Of a stretch of DNA of 64,000 bases, positions 22,306 through 33,700 are shown one piece after another (position 1 is the first letter of the stretch; each line of letters starts with the position of its first letter). The notes under the pieces were generated by a model. The model did not search any database and was not told where the DNA came from. It saw nothing but the letters and a program-made list of their open reading frames with translations. The stretch is taken from positions 4,540,745 through 4,604,744 of the forward strand of contig JAEVLN010000003.1 of the NCBI GenBank assembly GCA_018350325.1. Direction: 5' to 3'. The position numbers and the translations under genes are program-made. Source of the DNA: Globodera rostochiensis (taxonomy: Eukaryota; Nematoda; Chromadorea; Rhabditida; Heteroderidae).

Positions 22306-25300
22306 AAAAGCAATCAATCATTTTCAATTATATTTAAATATTTGAACTTCGACGACATGCACTCCAATGTGATTGAGGTAAGTGTCCGAAAGTGTAAAAA
22401 AAAAATTTAATTGACGATAAAATTAAAAAGAAATATAAGTTTAATGATTGAAATTAATAAAATAATTAAATTAATAAAAATGTGTTTAGAAACGCTCCTT
22501 CAACGGATTTGCGACCAATAACAACAACGGCGCCGCCACCAATTTAATAAACAATAACAATTTGTCGCCAACTTCATTTTATTCCCCCCAAAACAATACG
22601 GCACAAAGTCGGAGCAATAAGTATTTAAAACAAAAATTTATTTTTTAATTTAAATTAATAAACCATAACCGATTACGACATGCTAAAAGTTGTCTAATCG
22701 CAATTCGACCGGTCTGGTGGTTGTTTGGTGGTTCGGTAATAGCCTCCATCTCTTTGAGAGCGGCTTTAAGAAAGTGTAAATCGGTTAAGGTTGAAGCATT
22801 TGCCCGGGTCTCGATTCAGTGCCGACCACCAATGTAACCGGATTTAGGGTTCCGGAATTTTTGGGTCCGGAATGCCGGATTTCAATTCCGGATTGGTTAG
22901 GAATTCCGGACTTTTTTGGCATCCGGTTATATTTCTGTGGGCTGTGCGCCTTTTGAATTTATACAAAAAATAAATAATTTAGCCATCTTCTGACAGCGCC
23001 ACAAACTTCGCACCAATCGCTCCGAAGGTGGGCGCAGAGCGCACAAAAACCATTTGTATTTAAAGAAATTTCTCTTTTTTGTGTTTAAATAAATAATTTT
23101 TATTTTAAATTGCAAATTCTATTTTTAGGTGCCGCAGTGCGTCACCGGCCACCAGCGGCATGCAACAACGACTCAAACATCATCATCAACAGCAACAACA
23201 ACAATATTTTTTTGGCATTTTGCTCAGCCATGATCAGCAGCTTTTGATCAGGCAAAAGCAATGCTTAAAATATTAAAATTTGTGACTTTTTGTTGACAGA
23301 AAATCGTGGCTGAAAATGCCAAAAGCAACATTTGGCAAGGCCATGTTCAACCAAATGATGGGTGCCGAAAAATTTGTTTAATCAGAAAAATGTTTCTAAA
23401 AAATAAAAAGGTGTTTTTAGGGGTTTCAATTAAAAAACTTAATAATTTTATAGGAATCAAAAATGCAATAAACTCGGAAAATACACCCACTAAAAATCGG
23501 CTTTTTCAATTTTCAAAAAAATGCATCCCTGAAAAGTGAATTTGTTTTTCTTAAATTTTTGATTTTAATGAAGAAATGTCGAATATGCGGATTTTAGGTA
23601 CTAAATGAGGGGTTTTTAATGCTCCGATGCGGATTTTCAAAATTTTGAGATCGGAGCCCTGGCAAAACTGCTCAAACCCAGTCAATTTTGCGTGAAAACC
23701 GTCAAAATTCGTCATTCTTTATTAATTTCTCTCTCATAGTTTTAAATTTTATATTTTCCATATGTTTTGAAAATTTTCTATAAAAACTAAAAAAAAATCG
23801 GAAAATAACGATCTTTAGGAGTGCATTTTTTGGTCGGGATCGGGGATGGTGTTCGGGGTTTTTCGGAGTCGAGGAATCCCCGAAAAATGGCATAAATTTG
23901 CTTCAAGGGTGATAACCCTATTTGAAATAATAAAAAAACAAGACAAAATTTATGATGCCGACCTATTAAAAAACTATTTAAATATATATTATTCCCATAA
24001 ATAAACAAAATATTTGCCCAAATTCAGGCGCCTGCCCTTCCGCCGCGCGTCTGTTCGACCCGCCCGCGGACCCGGCCGCAGCGGCGCGCCACCAGCGCTA
24101 TTTTGTGGAGTTAGTGCAGCGCGCGGTGGACGCATTTTTGAGGCCAACATCAGCCGAGGCATATTCAAAATTAGCCAAAAAATAAAACATTTTCCGTTTA
24201 TTTGCCAAAATGTTCAAATTATAATTTTAAAATATGTAAAAATAGTGCAAAATGAGCAGGCTGCTTTTTTTTAATATGTACTGGGCAAAGAGTTACCATA
24301 ATTATTTTATTGCAAAATTTGGCACAAAATTTGGTTCAAAAATTAGTTAATAATTTTTTTATTTTGTATGTTTTTTGTTTATTCATGCAGTCGTCGTCTA
24401 TAATGGAGCCGGAACGTGCATTGGGCCAATGGTTGGAGATGGTCGGACAAGGGCATGCCCAGTTCAAAGTCAGGTGATTGATAACCGAACCGATAACCGG
24501 GACTGAACGATTCGATTAAGCCAAACGGAAACCGAATTTCTCGTTTTTTTGGGTTGGTTCGGTCCGGTCTGAAACCGGCAACCCTACTGGAGAGGGTCAG
24601 CTGCTGGTTAGAAGAAAAGAACACTGCCCCCCCACCCCGTCGGCGTCTCGTCCCAAGTTTTTGACTGAAAAGCTCCCCCTCGGGCGTTTGTTTGTTTCAG
24701 AGGGGCATAAAGAGCTTCCGCCGGTAGCTTATACGAACGCATAAAGGATCTGTGAGGGTTATCGGCTTGCCGACTTTAAAATTGGATTTATGATGATTTG
24801 ATTAAAGAAACAGACAGGGTGACCATATTACCTGCTTTAGCAGGTTTTTCCTGCTTTTTGGGCTTTTTCCTGCTTTTAATGGAGCTTAAAAATGTCCAAA
24901 TTTCTAAGATTTTAGAGCAATTTTCTTAGCAAAGATTGTTAAAATCTTCAAAATTTTCTCGGCGGCGCCTATCGGCACCGCCGACCCCCCCCCCCCCCCT
25001 GTAAAGCAGAATTCTTAAAAAAATTTGCATTTATGAAAAATTCCAAGATCGTCAAAAATTTTGCTCAATTTTCTTAACAAAAACTGTAAAATTATAAAAA
25101 ATTTTCCCGACGGCCTGTTGGCAACGTCAGACCCACCAACAACAAAATCCAAGGCTAGCAGTTTTGGCATTAAAATCGTTTATTTACACGCCTAAAAATA
25201 TTCCTGCTTTTTGGGTTTTCCCGATGGAAACAGATCGTCTAGGGAACCCCTTACTTTCTTTGTTTTCATAGCCCTGCGCATTGGGACTGTTTGGGAGAAG

Positions 25301-25880
25301 CGCTTACAGACGCAATTTGTCAATGGCTTCCCCCGGGGCGTCATCGGCGCGAAACGGTGCACGCATGGCGCGTTCTCGTCTCATTCATCTCCGATCGATT
25401 AGGCGAGTGCAGAGAAATCATTTTTGAATTTGTTAAAAAACAAACCAGGGGCCCTTTGCTCGTCTTGGGGTTAAGTTAACCCGGGTTAACGCCTTAAGCC
25501 GGGTTTATTCCCTCTCTCCATTCAACTTTTTACTCTTATTACTTTGGGAAATTTTTTAATTATTTCTATTTAAAAATGAATTAATTTAATTTTACCACTT
25601 ATTTATCGAAACAAATCGTTAACCTTGCCTCGTAGTAGGGTTAAGAATCCTAAGAAAAAATAAACTTGGGTTAAGTTTCGTTAACCCGGGTAAGACCTTT
25701 AACTCCAAGACGAGCAAAGGGCCCCAGAGGGCGTTGGTTTTAAAATTTACCGATGGTAACAGACAATTGAATTTTTAGGCACTCAAATGCCCACCGGTCA
25801 TGGCCAAAACGCGTGCCCAATTCACCATCCACGCATTGAACTGCTCCGACTGGTCACTGACGGCCACCCGGAACAGAGTT
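22306..25880 (+). CDS. Unidentified multi-exon gene (partial model)
   Basis: Exons 22306-22377, 22490-22620, 23129-23251 and 23300-23375 join in phase and encode a Ser/Asn-rich stretch (SIIFKYLNFDDMHSNVIE, then NNNNGAATN), an SPTSFYSPQ segment, poly-His/Gln, and KSWLKMPKATFGKAMFNQMM. The third intron uses a GC donor (CAG|GCAAAAG). A GC-rich exon from 24028 (RLFDPPADPAAAARHQRYF, VELVQRAVDAFLRP) and one at about 24388-24472 (MEPERALGQWLEMVGQ) follow. A last piece at about 25785-25878 (TRAQFTIHALNCSDW) probably belongs too. The link 23375 to 24028 is uncertain: a donor at MM|GGTGCC would fit the phase. The 5' end was not found. The mixture of low-complexity linkers and helical segments suggests a regulatory or scaffold protein, but I recognise no family. 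Confidence 0.45.
22829..22937. mobile_element. Probable hAT-like mini-element with TCCGGA words (ATGTAACCGG family)
   Basis: The left end AATGTAACCGGATT and right end GGCATCCGGTTATATTTCTG are inverted relatives; the interior repeats TTCCGGA, GTCCGGAATGCCGG and AATTCCGG. The element at 38972-39192 has the same terminal sequence (ATGTAACCGGATGCC). It lies in an intron of the unidentified gene. No clear target duplication. Confidence 0.55.
24473..24600. mobile_element. Possible mini-element with AACCGG words
   Basis: The segment holds GATAACCGAACCGATAACCGG near the left and GGTTCGGTCCGGTCTGAAACCGG near the right, ending CAACCCTACTGG (complement CCAGTAGGGTTGCCGG). A short GTCAG repeat flanks it. 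It directly follows an apparent coding exon. Low confidence on exact ends. Confidence 0.35.
24815..25235. repeat. Repeat region with CAGGGTGACCATATTACCTG start and poly-C
   Basis: Starts CAGGGTGACCATATTACCTG, followed by TTTCCTGCTTTTTGGG words that recur near 25200 (TTCCTGCTTTTTGGG). Inside are the 24-bp palindrome at 24960-24983, a run of about 14 C, and a degenerate second half. It looks like an old hAT-type or foldback element; no target duplication was identified. Confidence 0.4.
25446..25727. mobile_element. TIR element, CAGGGGCCCTTTGCTCGTCTTGG
   Basis: A 23-bp terminal inverted repeat (one mismatch at position 2) bounds 282 bp. The interior has GGTTAAGTTAACCCGGGTTAA near the left and a matching GGGTTAAGTTTCGTTAACCCGGG near the right, with an AT-rich middle. 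CAGGG-type ends suggest hAT, but the flanks show no 8-bp duplication. It sits in an apparent intron of the unidentified gene. Confidence 0.75.
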
Positions 25881-27004
25881 CTTAACCCCCAAACCGACGA
25901 AACTACAATGGGAATGATCGAGATTTTGATCGAAAATTTTGAAAGTCTTGGTCAGAAATCAATCTCGATCGGTCTGGGGGCCTTACAGAAACAGTGAAAT
26001 GTCATTTTTGTCAATTAGATTTTCTGTCTATTGTTTCATTTTGTTCATACACATTTGATTTGCGTGATTGATTTAAAAATCAATTTTTACTGTTCAATTA
26101 AATTTTAAAATGGTTCCGGTTCCAAAACGGTTCCGGATTTTGACGGTTCCGCGGTTCCGGAACCGGTTCCAGATTTTTGCGGTTCCGGAACCGGTTCCCG
26201 GAACCGTTGGAACCGGGGAAACACTGCGAATGACCTGTTCTGGCGAAATGACTGATTTTGGTTTTTGTGACAAAATGGCCCGCCCGACACAAACAACAAA
26301 TTTATTAAAAAAATATTATTATCTGACGCAATTTTATTTGTCTTGAGGCTGTTTTGAGTGTTTTGACCATCGTTTTAGTGCTTCTCCAATTGTGTGAATG
26401 ACCTCAAAATCCCACAAACTCTCCCAACCATTCCGCCGTCCGTCCGCGTCCATCTTTTGAATCGATTCTCACACAATACCAAATTTTGACACATTTTTTT
26501 CTGCACGCGCGCGCGCGCGTGCAATGCGTTTCGCGAACAAAAATTGTTGTAACAAAAACCCCCACAAAATCTTTGCCAATTGATCCAAAAGACATTGATT
26601 GGTCTGATCAGATCGGATCCGCTGATAACCTGATCGGTGTCCGTACATTTTGCCAACCCAACAAAAATAATACGTTTTGCCAACCCAGTAGCACAAAGTC
26701 CACTTTAAACCCGGGGTTTTTTCACAATTTTAGTCAAATTCTTTAAATTTTCCGCTCAAAATTGCAATTGGTTATGCAGCCCCACAACTAATTAGCATAC
26801 CTATTATATTATTGTCTTGCCAAATTCAACACAAAACGCGGCTTAATTAAAGAATCGTAATAAAAGGAAAAAGCCAAACGAAAATTTGGGGAGGAACAAA
26901 TGACTCAGCGACCACCAAAAAAAAAACCGCTCTCCATTTTTTAGCCGGCGGCTGTACTCGATGTATTTGTATGGGTGGCACATATTTTGTGCAAATTAAA
27001 GGGT

Positions 27005-27390
27005 AAGAGAGAGAGAGAGAGTAGAGAAGAAGAGAGTATAGAGAGAGTCAAACAAAAATAAGAGAGAAAATCAGAGAGAGAGCGAGAGAGGGATAAAAAA
27101 TGAAATAACAAAGGGAATAGAGAGAGAGAGAGAGGAAAGAAAAACAGAAAGGGAGAGCGAAAGAAAGAGAACGAGAGAGAAAGAGAAAGAAAGGGATATA
27201 GAGATAGAGAAAGGGAGAAAGAGAAAGAAGAGAGAGAGAGTAGAGAGAGAGAGAGAGGAGAAAGAAAAACATAAAATAAGAGAGAAAAACAGAGAGGAGA
27301 TACAGAAAGGGAGATAGAGATAGAGAAAGGGAGATAGAGAGAGAAAAAGAAAGAGAATGAGAGAGAAAGAGAAAGAAGAAAGTGAGGGAA
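27005..27390. repeat. GA-rich microsatellite
   Basis: Nearly pure purine on the plus strand: AGAGAGAG runs mixed with AAAGAAAG and GGGAGA. The minus-strand Ser/Leu/Phe-rich open frames of about 150 codons are artefacts of this composition. Confidence 0.9.
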
Positions 27391-29311
27391 GGCAACGAAT
27401 TCACGCAAATTCCAATTCCGCCAAATCTACTAAATCTAATTCCCGCTGCAAACAAATTGCGGTCCCCTCCCACTGAAAACAGAAAATCCACAAAAATTGG
27501 AACAAATACAAAAAATCGACTTCATTACATATGTGAGGAGTTAGTATTATTTGAATAAAAAATTATTTTAAAAACTTTGTAAAATTCGAATTTTGTCTAG
27601 TAAATTTCAAAATTCCGTTTTTTTATTGTTTCTATAATATTTTTTCTTCTAAAAAGAGGATTTCACATTTTTTTTTTACTTTAAACATTTGAATTTTTCT
27701 ACAATTTTGCGAAGACATTCAAATAATACTATCCCCGTTTCAATTAATTTCGAACCCCCCCCCCCCCCGAAATTCTCAATTTGATTTAAAATGCACGATC
27801 CATCGACAGATTGCTGCATCAATTCAAATGCTGGCGGCCATTTTGTCCATTGAATCTGTCCCCCCTTTTGGGGGGCCTTTTGTTCTGCCAGCCGATGATG
27901 GCGGCATTCGTTTGTTCTTTTGTTCCCCTCGGGCAAAAAACAGCGCTTTCTCCAGCGGCTGTCAGCAAAATTTGTCGTACCGTTCGTTTGCCGACCGATC
28001 ATTTCCTCCATTTTCCTTCCAAATCACAAAGGCAAATGCCGCCCTCAGCAGGCTGGCAATTAATTTGTGCATTTTGAATGATTTTGAGACATAAAACCAA
28101 TTTTGAAAATTGTTCGAATCGGCGATCAGTTTGGATTTTACGGACCTCAACACCTACAAACTTGGCATTTTGCCATTTAACCTTGAGTTTCGTGTCAGGA
28201 CAATGGCAACAGGTCAAAATGCCAACTTCCTGGTTGACATTTTGACCTAGCGCCTGCTGTTCCCGTCATTTCGCTTCTTATTTTCTCCAATTTGCTCTTC
28301 CTCTTTCTACTTTTCCATTCTTTTCCTTTTTACTTTCTTCCTTGCCCTTGCGCACTTTTTTTAATGTATGTCCATTAACACAATTTAATATATTTCCTTT
28401 TTGAAATTTGCGCAATTTTATTTACCTCTCTCCCCCGCCCCCGCCCCCGCCCCCCCCCCCCCCCCCCCCCTCTCTCTCTCTCTCATCCCCGTCGGCGACT
28501 ATAAATATATCCTCTTCCAACGCCGGGGGGGGGGGGGGGGAGGGGAGCGGCTCTCTCTATCATCGCTCTTCCCGCCCCTCCTTCGCCCCCGGCGCTCAAC
28601 ATCTTGAGGACGACGAACACATTTTTTCGGGAAAGACAACCAACCTCCCCCCAAGCAACCTTCGCATTATGTGCATATCCGCCGCCACCGCCGCCGGCGT
28701 CCGCATTTTTGCGCTTGGATCGATACGGCGCGCGGCGGCATAATTTGCGCGCTTTTTGTGTTCGAGCAATGTTTTTTTTTGTTTTTTGTCTCGGGAAGTG
28801 CACGCCGCCGCCGCCGCCGCCGCAAACAATGAATAAAAATGAATGAATGCATTTACATTTCCTCCTCCAATTTTCTCTTCCCATAAATAATTGTTTTTTT
28901 TGTTTTGTTTTTAAATTGTTATATGAATTTGGGTAACCGATCCAACCCAAAAAAAAAAAGTAAATTTGAAAAATTGTCGGGCTTTTGCCAGCAGCCGAAA
29001 GGAATGTCATTGGAAAGCGGCAATTTTTTTCAAAAACCCCGCACGGACCCCATCAAAAGCCGGCAAATGCCTGGTTTTAAGAAAAAATGGCGCCCCCGGG
29101 GTTTTGCCAACTTTTTTTTTTTTAGTCTTTTTTTCCATTGATCATTTTTAAGCGTTGTTTTGAACAGAAAAACGCTTTTGCCCTATTCTTTTTCACCGTT
29201 TTTTGCGGTGTTTTATTTGGCTAAGCACGAAGCATTTTTTTATTTACCCCCCCCCCCCCAAACCTCCCACTTTTAAAAACTAACCTCCCCCCCCCCCACC
29301 CTACTCATCAT

Positions 29312-29741
29312 TAGGGCCACTAATTTTATAGACAACAAATCTCGAAATATGGACCCAAATATGGGCAAAATTGCAAAATATGGACGAAATGTGAGAAATA
29401 AAAATTTTTTTATGTAAATTAAAGGCATTTTTGAAAAATTTTTTGAAAATAAGCAGAATTTTAAAAATTTTCATTTTTGGTAATTTTTAGTCGCGAAAAA
29501 GTCAATTTTTAGGGGGTGCATTTTTTGAAAATTTTTAAAAAGTCGATCCTTAGGGGTGCATTTTTTCGGTTTTATTGTATTTTTGTTAAGCAATTTTTGA
29601 AAAATGGCGAAATATGGAAAATATGGGTTATAAAATGGGCTCTAGAAGCTCAAACAAAGCTAAAAACACCATTTATGATATTTATACGCTGTTCCGAGTG
29701 CGCAAAAAAAAAATGGATTTTCCATATAATTAATGGCCATA
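29312..29741. mobile_element. hAT-like element, longer relative of 4877-5041
   Basis: Ends TAGGGCCACTAATTTTAT and the complement of TATGGCCATTAATTATATGG resemble those of 4877-5041, and both share a ~60-bp core with TTATAAAATGGGCTCTAGAAGC. The flanks CTCATCAT and CTCATTAG match at 6 of 8 bases. This copy is extended by an inserted stretch with AGGGGTGCATTTTTT, the same word as in the pogo-like element at 1800-2300. Confidence 0.65.
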
Positions 29742-30768
29742 CTCATTAGCGACATAATCTCCGAGAGTGCGTCTTTAATAGCTTTGTTATTTCATATTAT
29801 TGAAAATTTTCAGTTTTTTTTTTTTGTTTTTTTTTTTGCTCCTTTTCTCAGATAAACCCTAAAAAATGAGAGCCCCAAAGAGCGCAGTGCCCAACGCTAC
29901 AAAAATGATTAATGTAAAAATGTCAGCGATTTATGACACACTTTTTTTCTATTTTTATTCCAAAATAATCGTTTAACATTTACTATGTATGTGGGGGGAG
30001 GAGTCAATTCTCAATTTTACATAAAAAAAAATACCAAAATTCGTCGTCATCGCTTCCATTCATTCATTCTCATTTATTCGTTCGTCCATTACAAATGGGG
30101 CGAGGGATTCTATTGATTTGAAATTGAAATGAAATGCTGCACATTGGCTGTTTTTGGATAAAAGCGCTTCCGGGGATAAGCTTTAATCGATTAGCCGGAA
30201 AATTTTAATCGGAAAATCATTCGCAAAAGGCGCGCTTTGTTCTTTCGCATTATACGGCCGACCCCCCGCAAAAGAAATTCCTAAAGAGACAATTTGGACG
30301 ATAAACACGAATATGCCCATTCAATGTATTGAATTTTGCGTTTAAAACGCCTTTTTTAACCAATTGCCGTTTCAAAATTGTGCAAAACTATAGGGGGACT
30401 TTTTAAAAATTTCAACCCGTTCAAAAGCCCGTTAAATAATTTCTTCTCATTTTATATTTTAGATACAAAAAGTTATTCGCCATTAAAATAACCTTTTTCA
30501 GACAATTTTTATAAAAAACATTGACTAATAGGGGTGGGCGCCCTATGATTTTGCGAAAATAATTGAAATGGTTCAAAAAGCGTTTTAAATACGAAATCAA
30601 TCCGTTAATTGAAGGCCTGACCCAACAAAACCTTTTAAATGCAATTTGAATAGGGGGGGGGGGGGGTCATATAATGCGAAAGTATCGCTTTGAATTAATT
30701 TTAGTTTGATTATATTTTAAAAAATAATTTTAGGATTTGAATTGAATTTGTTAATCTTTTTGTTCCAA

Positions 30769-33700
30769 ATGACGTCATTGTCGAGACTGTCAGTGCCAAA
30801 TTTGGGCAACAAAAAGTGGCAACGGCGACGCCGGAAGGCACAGTTTCTGCCCACCAACAGCAGCTGGGGACAGAGGTGCACAAAAGCGGATGCTTTTCAA
30901 AATATACTGTAATAAATTTTCACACAAAATTTGTCGAAATATATTTTTAATAATTTTTTTTTAAATTTTAATTTCCAACAGTTTGTCGTCGCCGCTTCTC
31001 CGTTCACCGATCGGCGGAGCCCTTTTTCTTTTGTTTTTGTTTTTGCCGACATTTTCCGCCCCCTCATCAGCAGCAGCTTCAAGCAATGCTTCTGCTATCC
31101 CAGCTTTGGTAACTGCTTCTTCCGCCGCAGCTGTTCTGCCGGCAGCAGAAATTGCGGTGCCATTGTCAATTTTGTCGGCACTGGTGCCGTCGTCGTCGCC
31201 GGACGGTGGTGCCGCCGTCGCCGTCGTCAACCAATCATCGGAGGACACCCCACCAGAAGCAGTAACAGCAACAACAGAAGCAGTGGTGATGACCGCCGCA
31301 TCAGCCAAGCCGGCCCAGTGGTGCGTAATGCGCGACATCTGTGGCCAGGACGGGGAACTGCGCCAGAACTGCCGGTGGGTGTTCAGCGAGTTCAAGCGTT
31401 GATCAGTGACAATAATAAGCAGACTCTTCCTGGCACTTTTTGTAATATTGTAATATACTGTATGTTGCTGGTGCCCGCTCACCCCTTCCCCCTTTTTTTG
31501 GGAAAAGCCGCAAAAGGTGTTCAATGGCATTTTTAGGGACATAGAATTCGAGTTGACCTCCGTTTCGACACGATTTCGAACCCGGAACTCGAATATTTGG
31601 GCAAAGTTTTTATTTAAAAAAATTCTAATTGTCCCTAAAATCGTTAAAAAATTAAAATTGTTCAAGCCTTTTTAAATTAGTACATTTTTTGTGCCCGATT
31701 TGTATGCCCTTCTTGGTTGCAGCTTTGACGGCCCACCAGTGCCCATTTCGACGCACAAAGAAAAGGAGTACAAGGAGTTGTGCCCTCAACTGTTCAAGAG
31801 TGCGTTCAATCGTTTTTTAAAAAATTTACACAAAAAAAATTTAAAAAAAATATATTTTTTTAAAATTTTCGATGGCAACGTGGCCACCTGCTGTAACCAT
31901 GTGCAGTTTGAAATTTTGCGAGCCCAATTGGCCACGGCACGCCAGCTGCTGCAGCGGTGCCCGAGCTGCTACTCAAACTTTGTGAATTTCTGGTGGGCGC
32001 TTTCTGAATTTTTTTTAAAATTTTAATGTGCAAATCTTCTATTTGATATTTAAAATTCAAGAATTTTTTAAACTGATTTCACATTTGTTTGTTTTTGTTT
32101 TTTATAATTTTTATTTGAACTATTGGTGTGTCGACCAACTCGGCGCCATCTGTCATAACTTTGGCATTATATAGCTAAGCAAATCAAATAAAATTGATAC
32201 CATTTTTTTATTCCGAATGTCTACCAAGATTGTTTGATTTGGTTAACTTACAAAAAAGTTATAACGTTTTGAGTTAAGTCCGACCGATTTTATAGCATTA
32301 AAAATTTTATGATTTTTTACAATTAAAATTTTTTCTCTTAATTAAACCCATTTTTGTGGCGCTGTGCAGGTGCCAATTCACGTGCTCCCCACACCAGGCA
32401 CAGTTTGTGGAGATTGTGGAGATGCGCAACGACAGCAGTGCCATTTATGTTGATGACGGATACGTGTCCAAAGTCAATTATTATGTAAGAGGGAGAGAAT
32501 GTGGGGTGGGGGTTATGAATAGAGGTCGGACTGATCGAGACTCTCGATCGAACTCTTGATCCAGATTTTTCGAGATTCTCGATCGAAATAACTTGATCGG
32601 TCCTCAAAGTTCGATCTCTCGTTATGAATTTTACAAAAATTGTTGCTGTTTTCCAGGTTAGCCAACACTATGCCACTGAACTGTTCGAGTCGTGTTTTAG
32701 CGTGTGTTTTTTTAAATTAATTTATTTTTGTTGGAATTTTTTAAAATTTTTGTTGATTGATCGGAATTAAAATTGTCTAGATTTTTTGTTTTGATTGATC
32801 GGAATTAAAATTGTCTAGATTTTTTGTTATTTGATTCTCCTTTAAAAGTTCTTGTCCAACTTCTTTTAATTTTTAACAATTTTGGCAATGTTTTATGGCA
32901 CCCGCCGATTCAAAAAAATCGGCAAAAATTTGTGATTTTTTATAAAATTGAGTTTAGGGTACTTAAATTTGCCACCCAGCCAATTTTTAAGGTTCGTACA
33001 TCCACCGGCGACTATGTGCTGTCCATTCTCTGCGGCACGTCCATTGACAAATGCACGCCGGCACGCCTTTTCCACTACACGGGCACGTACAACAAAGCCA
33101 TCCACGTGCCGTTCACCATCAATGTGGTGCAGTTGAACAGTGACCAAGCAGTGCAACGACACAAAATTGTTCGACCGATGAATGCGTGTGTAAAATAATT
33201 GAAATTTTAATTTACAATTTATTTTAAATATAGTTAATAAATAAATTTGTTATTTTCTTTGGTTAAAATAAAATTATTTGATTAAAAATTGATTATTATA
33301 TTAATTAAATGTTAAATGGAATATATGTAACCGAACGGGTTCAATAATGTGAATTTATACGATTATAAAAATAAATTTGGCTATAAAAATTGTTTAACTT
33401 TAATTAAATTTTAAATAAAAACATTAACAAAATGAATTATGGTAAAATTAATTTAAATTATTAAAATAAAGTAAAAAGGGTTCGATCAGTTCGGGAGCCT
33501 AAAAATGTACAAAAAAGCGCATTCTTCCCGCAGGTCCGTCTACAAATGCAACGAGGCGTCAGATTTGTCCGACATTGCATGCACTTGCGTGGACTGCATG
33601 CCCGCCTGCACGAAGTCGACGCCATTTCCTCTCCTATTCCAAGTGCGTGCATTTTCATAAAAAAAAGTTTTTGGCCCTTTTTTTGATCGCAATTTCGACA

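Larger units (their letters stand above)
25881..30768. other. Repeat-rich, gene-poor region
   Basis: No gene is supported in nearly 5 kb. Contents: a GATCGAGATTTTGATCG-type mini-element remnant (about 25880-25990), a GGTTCCGGAACC palindrome cluster (26107-26228) whose right end reads CAGTGTTTCCCCGG in reverse, a CG-dinucleotide run at 26505-26520, a GA-rich microsatellite (27000-27390), poly-C and poly-G runs (27757, 28450-28470, 28525-28540, 29249, 29288), and the element at 29312-29741. Long open frames on the GA tract and beside the poly-C runs are compositional. Confidence 0.5.

Noticed and set aside
26941..27491. Two overlapping minus-strand open frames of ~150 codons rich in Ser/Leu/Phe
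   Set aside because: They translate a GA microsatellite; no codon-position bias, domains or splice context.
30961..31665. Minus-strand frame of 234 codons opposite NPC1 exon 2
   Set aside because: Shadow of the GC-rich Ala/Ser-rich coding exon on the plus strand.
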